This document shows, one piece after another, positions 54,066 through 63,062 of a stretch of 64,000 bases of DNA; the first letter of the stretch is position 1; each line of letters starts with the position of its first letter. The stretch is from Variovorax sp. PMC12 (lineage in GTDB: Bacteria; Pseudomonadota; Gammaproteobacteria; Burkholderiales; Burkholderiaceae_C): assembly GCF_003019815.1 (NCBI RefSeq), contig NZ_CP027773.1:1437001-1501000 (forward strand), written 5' to 3'. The notes beneath the pieces are model-generated. The model did not search any database. It was not told the DNA's origin and worked only from the letters and a program-made list of their open reading frames with translations. The translations under genes were made by a program, and so were the position numbers.

Positions 54066-54535
54066 GAGAGACGGTCCCGCGCGTCCAGCATCGTCACCAG
54101 TTCGCGCATGAGCCATCTACGGCGCACGGTGTAGACCACGAAAGTAATGGAGGCCGAAGCCAGCGCCACGATCACGCTGGCGAAAGCCGGCGCCAGGCTC
54201 TGCGCCACGCCCTGCGATTCACCGGAAGCCACGGCCACCAGCGCCGGGCCCATCGGGATCATGGTGGCGATCAGCCCCAGCATCGGCGCCACGCGGCTGC
54301 ACAGCCGCACGCCTTCGAGTTGCTTGAGCACGACCAGCTCCATCTGCTCCTGGCTCGCGGCGGCGTGGCGTTGCAGCACCAGCGCTCGCAAAGGATCGCG
54401 GCGGCGCTGCACATACTCGATGCCGAAGGCACCGAGGCAATACACCGCATAGACGAAAGACAGCAGCACGCCCAGCGTCACCGGCCAGAGGAACAGGCGC
54501 GCAAGCTCGAAGAGAACGGTGTCGAAGGCCAGCAT
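54062..54535 (-). CDS. MotA/TolQ/ExbB proton-channel family protein
   Basis: A 157-residue protein with three membrane helices (about 8-32, 75-100, 112-138), the last two with the family signature (RVAPMLGLIATMIPMGPALVAVA, AFASVIVALASASITFVVY). Proteins of this family couple inner-membrane proton flow to work in the periplasm through an ExbD/TolR/MotB partner. Its start codon shares a base with the bluB stop (TGATG), and it overlaps the DUF2149 gene; the three-gene set with cobN is tightly coupled. Confidence 0.88.
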   Translation of the reverse strand: MLAFDTVLFELARLFLWPVTLGVLLSFVYAVYCLGAFGIEYVQRRRDPLRALVLQRHAAASQEQMELVVLKQLEGVRLCSRVAPMLGLIATMIPMGPALVAVASGESQGVAQSLAPAFASVIVALASASITFVVYTVRRRWLMRELVTMLDARDRLS

Positions 54536-55224
54536 CAGGTCGGCTCCGTGGGAGAAGAAGGGTTGTCGAACAGGTCCGAAGCACGGCCCCAGCTTTCATC
54601 GAACACCAGCGACGCGAGCGGTTCGCGCGTCGCCCAGCGTTCGCGCTGCAGCATCGGCTCTTCGTAGAACTGGTGCACGGGCCCCAGGCACAGCAAGGCG
54701 ATGGGCTCGGCACCTTCGGGCAGGCCGAGCAGCACCGACACCTCGGCCGGATCGAACAGCGACACCCAGCCCATGCCCAGCCCTTCGGCGCGCGCCGCGA
54801 GCCAGAGGTTCTGGATGGCGCATGAGGCCGAGGCCAGGTCCATCTGCGGCAGCGTGCGGCGGCCGAACACGTGCTTCTCGCGCCCGTCCGCCAGGGTCAC
54901 CACGAGCAGTTCGGCGGCGTCGAGCAGGCCCTGCACCTTGAGCCGCATGAACTCGTCTTCGCGCTCGCCGAGCGCGCGGGCCGTGAGCACGCGTTCCTGT
55001 TCGACGACGCGGTGCAACTGCTGACGCAGCGCCTGGCCGCGAATGCGAATGAAGCGCCAGGGCTGCATGAAGCCGACGCTGGGCGCGTGGTGTGCCGCGT
55101 CGAGCAGCCTGCGCAACACCTCAGGCGCCACTTCCCCGCCTGCGAAATGACGCATGTCACGGCGTTCGTGAATGGCGCGGTAGACCGCCCGGGCTTCTTC
55201 CTTAGTGAAAGTCGGGGTGGTCAC
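54535..55224 (-). CDS. bluB: 5,6-Dimethylbenzimidazole synthase BluB
   Basis: Cleaves reduced flavin mononucleotide with oxygen to give dimethylbenzimidazole, the lower ligand of B12. A nitroreductase-fold protein of 229 residues with BluB marks: ERRDMRHF, AAHHAPSVGFMQPWRF, and GMGWVSLFDPAEVS. Product feeds CobT in the cobQTSC operon. The GTG at 55224 is chosen because GAAAGAG lies about five bases upstream; the longer frame to 55248 would run into repeat copy B. Confidence 0.9.
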   Translation of the reverse strand: MTTPTFTKEEARAVYRAIHERRDMRHFAGGEVAPEVLRRLLDAAHHAPSVGFMQPWRFIRIRGQALRQQLHRVVEQERVLTARALGEREDEFMRLKVQGLLDAAELLVVTLADGREKHVFGRRTLPQMDLASASCAIQNLWLAARAEGLGMGWVSLFDPAEVSVLLGLPEGAEPIALLCLGPVHQFYEEPMLQRERWATREPLASLVFDESWGRASDLFDNPSSPTEPT

Positions 55225-55242
55225 GTTGCTCTTTCGGGGTGG

Positions 55243-55482
55243 GTGCACAGGCCACCGGGTACTCCCCTCCGCGAATGTCCCCCGGCTTCGCCTCCTCCTT
55301 TATTTCGCTGCGGGGAGCACCCGGCGCCCTGTGCACATCGAGCGCCGCTCTCGTGCTGGCCGATCAACAAGTGCCCTGAACGCTCACGCTGGCGGGGTGC
55401 CTTGCGCAGCGAAATAAAGGAGGAGGCCGAAGGCCGGGGGACATTCGCGGAGCAAGGTACCCCGTCGGCGTGAGCGCGCCCC
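55243..55482. repeat. Dispersed palindromic intergenic repeat, copy B (complete)
   Basis: A 240-base element between bluB and cobO, in opposite orientation to copy A. Two arms of about 66-69 bases (55257-55322 and 55395-55463) are near-perfect inverted repeats containing CCGCGAATGTCCCCCGG and CCTCCTCCTTTATTTCGCTG, around a 72-base spacer. The RNA would fold into a long hairpin within the B12 transcript. It carries no gene, no terminal transposase marks and no obvious target duplication. Confidence 0.88.
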
Positions 55483-55485
55483 ACG

Positions 55486-56055
55486 TCAGTCCTCGATCCC
55501 ACGCTGCGCAGGAATCCCGGCCTTGAAAGCGTGCTTCACCAGAGTCATCTCGGTCACCGTATCGGCCAACTCGATGATCTCCGGCGGACAACGGCGCCCC
55601 GTCAGCGCCACGTGCACATGCCTGGGCCGGTCACGCAAAGTCTCGAGCACGCCCTCGAGCGGCAGCCAGCCGTAGATCAGCGGATACGTGATCTCGTCCA
55701 GCACCACGAGAAAAAACTCGCCCGACATGATCGCCGCCTTCGCCTTCTCCCAGCCGTCGCGCGCAAGCTGGCCCGAGCGCTCCAGGTCCTGGCTCTTCCA
55801 GCTGAAACCGTCGCCCAGCCCCTCGATCGGAATGCCGATCTCCTCGAACATCCGGTGCTCGCCGAATCGGGCACTCGGCACCTTCATGAACTGGTAGATC
55901 TTCACCGCCTTGCCACGGCCATGTGCACGCAACGCGAGGCCGAAGGCCGCCGTGCTCTTGCCCTTGCCGTCGCCGGTGTTGACGATGACGATGCCTCGGC
56001 GCTCGCCCTCGGGTTTCTCGTAAGGCTTCTCGCTGGGGGGTGTTTCGATCTGCAT
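55486..56055 (-). CDS. cobO: Corrinoid adenosyltransferase CobO/BtuR
   Basis: Transfers the adenosyl group of ATP to cob(I)alamin or its precursors. The 189 residues have the P-loop VNTGDGKGKSTAAFGLALRAHG, FMKVPSARFGE, LDEITYPL and the C-terminal PAQRGIED typical of CobA/CobO/BtuR. The start at 56055 follows the btuD stop region by 23 bases. Its stop is at the edge of repeat copy B. Confidence 0.95.
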   Translation of the reverse strand: MQIETPPSEKPYEKPEGERRGIVIVNTGDGKGKSTAAFGLALRAHGRGKAVKIYQFMKVPSARFGEHRMFEEIGIPIEGLGDGFSWKSQDLERSGQLARDGWEKAKAAIMSGEFFLVVLDEITYPLIYGWLPLEGVLETLRDRPRHVHVALTGRRCPPEIIELADTVTEMTLVKHAFKAGIPAQRGIED

Positions 56056-56077
56056 GATTCTTCGGTTCGTGTGTGGG

Positions 56078-56854
56078 TTACTGCGGCAGCGCGATCCACT
56101 GGTCCGCGACGCGGTGCACGCGAATGCGTTGGTCGAACACCTTTTCCAGCGCCGCATGGGTGGCCGGGTCGCCGCAGGTGCCGTGGTGCACCACGCGGCC
56201 GTGGTTCATCACCACCAGTTCGTCGGCGGCCAGCGCCATCGGCAATTCGTGCAGCACGCTGACCACGGTCTTGCCCTGGGCGACGAGGGCGCGCACGGTC
56301 TGCATCCAGTCGGCCTGGTGCGGCGGGTCGAGGTTGGCGAGCGGCTCGTCCATCAGCAGCAGATCGGCCTCGACCGCGAGCGCACGCGCCAGCAGCACGC
56401 GCTGGCGCTCGCCGCCGGAGAGCTGGCCAAGCGGGCGGTCGCGCCAGTCCCAGGCCTGGGTGGTGCGCAGCGCGCGCTCCACCGCGTCTCGGTCGGCCGC
56501 GCTGGGCGCTGCCAGCCAGCGCTGGTGCGGCAGCCGGCCGAGCATGGCGATGTCGTAGACCATCAGGTCGTCGGCGCTGCCCTCGCCCGTGCCGCTCTGG
56601 CCGAGCCAAGACAAGCGCTGAGCCCGCAGGCGCGCCGGAATCTTCGCCTGCGGCTCGCCGAACAGCCGCACCTCGCCACGGTGCGCGAGCAGCCCCGCCA
56701 GCGCCTTGAGCAAGGTCGACTTGCCCGCGCCGTTCGGCCCGACGATGCTGGTCCAGCGGCCGGACGCGAGCGCCAGGTCGATGCCGTGCAGCACCTCGGC
56801 GGCGCCGAGGGTGGCGCTCAGGCGGCGCGCTTCGAGCGCCGGTGCGTTGTTCAT
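56078..56854 (-). CDS. btuD: Vitamin B12 ABC transporter, ATP-binding protein
   Basis: ATPase that powers corrinoid uptake across the inner membrane. The 258 residues contain Walker A GPNGAGKST, Q-loop, signature LSGGERQRVLLARALA, Walker B LLLMDEP and switch His in SVLHELPMA. Its ATG overlaps the btuC stop (ATGA at 56851-56854). Family placement as B12-type is supported by the riboswitch-controlled operon. Confidence 0.93.
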   Translation of the reverse strand: MNNAPALEARRLSATLGAAEVLHGIDLALASGRWTSIVGPNGAGKSTLLKALAGLLAHRGEVRLFGEPQAKIPARLRAQRLSWLGQSGTGEGSADDLMVYDIAMLGRLPHQRWLAAPSAADRDAVERALRTTQAWDWRDRPLGQLSGGERQRVLLARALAVEADLLLMDEPLANLDPPHQADWMQTVRALVAQGKTVVSVLHELPMALAADELVVMNHGRVVHHGTCGDPATHAALEKVFDQRIRVHRVADQWIALPQ

Positions 56855-57876
56855 GCCACGCCCCCGCGGGCGCTGCGCCGGTGCATCAGCCAGAGCAGGT
56901 AGCTGCCGCCCAGCACCGCCGTGAGCACGCCCACCGGCAGTTCCTGCGGCGCGATCAGCCAGCGCGCCAGCAGGTCGGCCGACATCAGCAGCAAGCCGCC
57001 CATCAGCGCCGACAACAGGATGAGCCGCGCATGCGTGGTTTTCACCATCGAGCGCACCAGGTGCGGCGCCGCCAGGCCGACGAAGGCGATCAGCCCGGTC
57101 TGAGCCACGGCCGCGCCTGTCGCCAGCGCGAGCACAACCACCAGCGCCGCGCGCATCGCGCCCAGCGGCAGGCCCAGGCTGCGCGCCGTGGCCTCGCCCA
57201 GCGCCAGCCCGTCGAGCACTGGCGCCAGCGCCCAGCCGAGCAGCAGGCACACCGCGCCGACCATCGCCATCACCGCGCAGGCGCTCCAGCCGACCAGCCC
57301 GGTGCTGCCGAGGATGAAGCCCTGGATGGCCTGGAGAATGTCGGCCGAAGCGATGGTGATGAGATCTTTGGCGGCGCCGAGCACCACGCCGACGATCACG
57401 CCCGCGAGCAGCAGCCGCAGCGTCTGCTGCACGCCGCGCGCGAGCAGCAGCGTGAGCATCACCGCCACCACCGCGCCGATGAAGGCCGCGCCCGTCAGCC
57501 CGAGCCGCATCACCCATTGCGTGCTGGCGGCCGAACCGCCGAACATCAGCAGCGCCAGCGCCACGCCCAGCGATGCACCCGAGGCGCTGCCCAGCAGGTA
57601 CGGGTCGGCCAGCGGATTGCGGAACAGCCCCTGCGCCACCGCGCCCGCCAGCCCGAGCAAGGCGCCGGCCAGCCAGGCGCCGAGCGTGCGCGGCAGGCGG
57701 ATGTCCCACACGATCTGCAGCGCCACCGGGTCGTGCCGTGCCGACAGCAGGCTCTCGAAGCCGGTGCTGCCGATGCCCAGGCCCAGCAGCATCGCCCCCG
57801 CGCCCAGCACCAGCAGGCCGAAGCCCAGCAGCAGAACCCGCCGCAGGTGCGCCGTGTGCCTGACCGCCGCGTTCAC
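56851..57876 (-). CDS. btuC: Vitamin B12 ABC transporter, permease
   Basis: FecCD-type permease of 341 residues with about ten hydrophobic helices. Marks: RLPRTLGAWLAGALLGLAGAVAQGLFRNPLADPYLLG near the second helix and AAPHLVRSMV (contact with BtuD). GTG start at 57876 overlapping the btuF stop (GTGA). Part of btuFCD. Confidence 0.93.
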   Translation of the reverse strand: MNAAVRHTAHLRRVLLLGFGLLVLGAGAMLLGLGIGSTGFESLLSARHDPVALQIVWDIRLPRTLGAWLAGALLGLAGAVAQGLFRNPLADPYLLGSASGASLGVALALLMFGGSAASTQWVMRLGLTGAAFIGAVVAVMLTLLLARGVQQTLRLLLAGVIVGVVLGAAKDLITIASADILQAIQGFILGSTGLVGWSACAVMAMVGAVCLLLGWALAPVLDGLALGEATARSLGLPLGAMRAALVVVLALATGAAVAQTGLIAFVGLAAPHLVRSMVKTTHARLILLSALMGGLLLMSADLLARWLIAPQELPVGVLTAVLGGSYLLWLMHRRSARGGVA

Positions 57877-58748
57877 CGACGGCCGCCCTTGTCGCCCAGG
57901 CACTGCGCCATGAGGCGCGCGGCCTCGTCCATGCGCGGGCCGGGCCGCACCAGCACGTCGGACTGCTCGGCGCTGAAGCGGCAGATGCGGCCTTCGCGCA
58001 CCGCGCGGATGCCGGCCCACCCGGGGCGCTGCTCCAGCCCCTGCGCGCTGCGCACGCTGACCATGATGAGGTCGGGATTGGCGCGCACCACGTATTCGGG
58101 GTTGAGCTTGGGAAACGGGCCGAGCGAAGCCGGCACGATGTTCTTCGCGCCGAGCCGGGTGAGCGTTTCGCCGATGAACGACGACTCGCCCGCCGCGTAG
58201 GGCGCGCTGTTCACTTCGAAGTACACGCGCAGGCCTTTCGCGCTCGCGGGCAGCGACTGCGCGGCGGCCGACACGCTGGCGTCGATCACGCGCCAGACCC
58301 TGGGGGCCTCGTGCGTGCCCAGCACCTGGTCGAGCTTGTCGAGCACGCGCCGCACGTCGGCATGGCTCTTGGGCTCGAGCACCAGCACCTTCACGCCCAG
58401 CGCCTCGAGCCGCTGGGTGACGCGCGACGACTTGGCGAGCAGCACCGCGTCGGGCTTGAGCGCGACGATGGCCTCCACGTTCGGGTCGAGCCCGCCGCCG
58501 ACTTGCGGCAGCGCCTTCACCTGCTCGGGCGAATTGGAATAGCGGTCGATGCCCACCAGCCGGTCGCAGGCGCCGAGCGCGCAGACCGATTCGGTGAGCG
58601 AAGGCAGCAGCGTGACGATGCGCCGCGGCGGCTCGCGCAGGCTCACGGTCACGCCGCGCTCGTCGACCACGTCGAGTGCGTGCGCCGCCAGCGCGAACAG
58701 CGCCAGGCCGCATGCGGCCAGCGTAATCCGGATCTTTTTCGCGCTCAT
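57873..58748 (-). CDS. btuF: Periplasmic corrinoid-binding protein
   Basis: Delivers B12 or cobinamide to BtuCD. The 291 residues start with a signal peptide (KKIRITLAACGLALFALAAHA) and then the helical-backbone-binding domain: RIVTLLPSLTE, DPNVEAIVALKPD, and ECFINE-type GESSFIGETL. No lipobox, so free in the periplasm. Overlaps the cobU stop and the btuC start by four bases. Confidence 0.9.
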   Translation of the reverse strand: MSAKKIRITLAACGLALFALAAHALDVVDERGVTVSLREPPRRIVTLLPSLTESVCALGACDRLVGIDRYSNSPEQVKALPQVGGGLDPNVEAIVALKPDAVLLAKSSRVTQRLEALGVKVLVLEPKSHADVRRVLDKLDQVLGTHEAPRVWRVIDASVSAAAQSLPASAKGLRVYFEVNSAPYAAGESSFIGETLTRLGAKNIVPASLGPFPKLNPEYVVRANPDLIMVSVRSAQGLEQRPGWAGIRAVREGRICRFSAEQSDVLVRPGPRMDEAARLMAQCLGDKGGRR

Positions 58749-59312
58749 GCGGCGGGGACCTTCAGGCTCAGCGGCAGGCCGGCCGCCATGAGCGTCACGC
58801 GGTGGCAGGCGGCGGCCACGTCCTGGTTCAGGCGGCCCAGCGCATCGACGAATGCGCGCGTCTCGCGGCCCAGCGGAATCACGCCGAGGCCGATCTCGTT
58901 GCCCACCAGCACCACCGGGCCGCGCGCTTCGCGCAACGCGACCATGAGCATGCCCATGTGCGTGGACGGCGTGCGCGTGGGAGGGCGGGCATCTTCGGCG
59001 GGCATCGGCATCAGCAGGTTGGTGAGCCAGAGCGTGAGGCAGTCGACGACCACCAGCGTGTCGGGCGTGCTCTGCGTGACCACGGCACGCGCGAGTTCGA
59101 TCGGTTCCTCGATGGTGCGCATGCCGGGCACGCGCTCGGCACGGTCGGCCTGGTGGCGCACGATGCGCTCCTGCATCTCGTCGTCGTACGCCTGCGCGGT
59201 GGCGATCATCACGGCACGGCGGGTGCGCGGCTCAGCGGCGAGCCAGTCGGCGGCGCGCTGCTCGGCGCGGCGCGACTTGCCGCTCTTCTGGCCGCCGAGG
59301 ATGAACTCGTGC

Positions 59313-60730
<1,418 letters not shown>

Positions 60731-60746
<16 letters not shown>

Positions 60747-62647
60747 TTGAGACCGACGTACGCGGTGCGGCCGGCGGTGGCGTACAGGCGTGCGTACTGG
60801 TAGTCCTTGTTGCCCACATTGTCGACCCGCGCGATCAGGTTCAGGTCGCGCGTGAGCTGCCTGCTGGCCGACAGGTTCAGCACGGTGTAGCCGCCGAGCT
60901 TGACGCTGTTGGCGGCGTCGTCGTAGCGGCGGCTCGAGGTCTGCACCTCGGCGCCCAGCGTCCAGCCGGCGACGCGCCAGTCGGCACCGAAGGTGGCGTG
61001 GCGCTGCGCACGGCGAGCCAAAAGGTTGTGCGTGCCGAGGTCGCGCGGGTCCTGGAAGTCGAGCGAGGTGCGCAGCGTGACGTCGCCGATGCGGTGGCCG
61101 CCCGACAGCGTGACGCCCTGGTAGCGGGCGCGCGCCGTGTTCCTGTAGCAGCCGAAGGAGGAGGCGCAGCCCTTGGCGGTGCCGTCGAAGCTGATCAGGT
61201 TGCGCACCTGGTTGTTGTAGACCACGATGCCGGCGTGCGAGGCGCCTTCGGTGTACTGCAGGCCCAGTTCGACGTTGCGGCTGGATTCGGGTTGCAGCGT
61301 GGCCAGGCCGTATTCGCTGAAGCGCTGGTAGAGCGTGGGCACGCGGAAGGCGGTGCCGGCCGAGGCCGTGAAGCGCAGCGACGGCGTGATGGCATAGCCG
61401 TAGGCGGCGCTGCCGGTGGTCTTGCCGCCGAATTCGCTGTCGCGGTCGTGGCGCACATGCAGCTGCAGCGAGTGCGGGCCCTGCACGAAGCCGTAGCCCA
61501 GCGACAGCGCGTCCTGCGCGCGGTCGCGCGACAGCAGCTTCGAGCTGGTGGTGGGCGCGTTGTCGAGCGCGTCTTCGCGGCGTTCCAGGGTGGCCGTCAC
61601 CAGGTGTGGGCCGAAGCGGAATTCGTTCTGGAACAGGTAGCCGCGCAGGTGGGTTTCGGTGCGGTAGAACGAAGGCTGCGTCTTGTAGACCGACTGCGAA
61701 TCGGTGATCTGCACGCGGGTGCTGTAGACGTCGTTCCACTTGGCCGACCAGGTGAGGCCGGCGGTGCGCAGCGTGTTGCTGGAGATGTCGTTGGCGAACA
61801 GGAACGGCAGCTTGGTCCTGTACGACACGGTGGCGTCGTAGCCGGCCTTGATGTCGCTCGCGAGCAGCGTGGCGTCGATGCGCTGGTCGGGCGTGATCTG
61901 GAAGCCCAGCTTCACGTTGCCCGAGGTGCTGTTGTAGCCGTCGCGGTCGGGGCTGGTGAAGCCGTCCTTGACCACATTGCGCTTGTCGACCGGCTGCACG
62001 TTGTAGCCCTTGCTTTCTTCATGCTCGACACCGAAGGAGTAGTCGAACAGGCCCGACTTCCCGCTCACGCCGCCTTCGATCCTGCGCAGGCCGTAGCTGC
62101 CGAAGCCGATGCCCGCGTAGGGCGAGACGCCCTCCTCGCCGCGCTTGGTGAAGAGCTGGATCACGCCGCCGATGGCGTCCGAGCCGTACACCGCGGCGGC
62201 CGGGCCGCGCAGCACTTCGATGCGGTCGATCTGCGACAGCGGGATGCCTTCCCAGCCGGCGCCGCCGGTCGATTGCGAGTCGATGCGCACGCCGTCGAGG
62301 TAGACGGCCGTGAAGCGCGTTTCCGCGCCGCGGATGTACAGGCTCGTCGTGTTGCCGATGCCGCCGGTGCGCGAGATCTCGATGCCGGGCAGGCGCGCCA
62401 GCACGTCGGCCACGCCGGTGGCGCCGCTGCGCTCGATGGTCTGGCGGTCGATGATCGACACGTCGCCCACCAGGTCAGACAGCGCCTGCGGCGTGCGGTT
62501 GGCCGTGACCACCGTCTCGCCGAGGGTGGGCGCCTGTTGCGCATGGGCCAGGCCGCCGAAGGCGGATGCCAGCGCCAGCGGCAGGCAGGCGAAGCGGAGA
62601 CGGCGCGCAGGAGCGCGGCCACGGAAAACGGAAGCGTGGGAAATCAT
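60731..62647 (-). CDS. btuB: TonB-dependent vitamin B12 receptor
   Basis: Outer-membrane receptor that imports corrinoids. The 638 residues start with a signal peptide (about 1-35; RLRFACLPLALASAFGGLAHA), then a TonB box-like segment (GETVVTANR), plug domain (about 45-165, RLPGIEISRTGG; YIRGAETR; VEVLRGPAAAVYGSDAIGG) and a 22-strand barrel ending in the Phe/Gln-terminal strand YVGLKWTPQ. First gene after the cobalamin riboswitch. Start at 62647 places the signal peptide correctly. Confidence 0.94.
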
Positions 62648-62676
62648 GAAATGTGCCGAACGAACGTCAATGCCCC

Positions 62677-62698
62677 GTGCCGGCTTCCCCGCCGGCAC
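62677..62698 (-). promoter_or_regulatory. Hairpin near the btuB start
   Basis: Perfect 8-bp stem GTGCCGGC/GCCGGCAC with a 6-base loop, 30 bases before the btuB ATG and after the riboswitch. Without a T-run it is not a standard terminator; it may help to control translation. Confidence 0.45.
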
Positions 62699-62762
62699 CT
62701 GGGCGCAATGGCTGCCTCGCGCACGGATTCTTTTTTTCCGTGCATGCGGCAGCCGCCTTGTT

Positions 62763-62996
62763 GGCCGGTATCCGGGCTGGCAGAACGCCCCTCGCCGCCT
62801 TCCCAGGCACCTGTTTCAGGGTGCCCAGTGGCTGAGTGGAGAGGGGTGACGCCTTGCGGCGTCGTCTGCTTGACCGTTGCGGGGGCAGCGCAGGCGGCTT
62901 GGGCCCGGCCCGGTACGCGCTCGAGGGCGTTCGGGGGACCTTCACTCCTGCTTCCCGTTGAACCGCGGCGCGTGAACCACGCCGCAGGCACCAACG
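62763..62996 (-). promoter_or_regulatory. Cobalamin riboswitch
   Basis: Adenosylcobalamin-sensing leader of the btuB-cobD operon. Read leftward it has, in order, the conserved AACGGGAAGC segment (62951-62959 region), GCTGCCCCCGCAACGG, CAGCCACTGGG, GGGAAGGCG and the B12 box GCCAGCCCGGATACCGGCC (62763-62781). These are the hallmark elements of the class in the right order. The expression platform (a GGCTGCC/GGCAGCC hairpin with a T-poor core at about 62710-62757) follows. It predicts lower expression of the whole locus when B12 is plentiful. Confidence 0.92.
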
Positions 62997-63002
62997 GGCG
63001 GG

Positions 63003-63031
63003 ATTTTAGGCCCTGTCCGACACGATTTAAG
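63003..63031 (-). promoter_or_regulatory. Promoter of the riboswitch-controlled operon
   Basis: -10-like TAAAAT (63003-63008 complement) with a 16-17-base spacer to a weak TTAAA-type -35. It would start transcription near 62996, where the riboswitch begins. Confidence 0.5.
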
Positions 63032-63062
63032 CCGAAAGTTGCGCACCGCTAACATCGCAGCG

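Noticed and set aside
55205..55417. 70-residue frame in repeat copy B, and a similar one in copy A (ending AGRSTSALN-HAGGV-CAAK)
   Set aside because: The shared protein sequence only reflects the shared nucleotide repeat; no ribosome-binding site and no conservation pattern of coding DNA.
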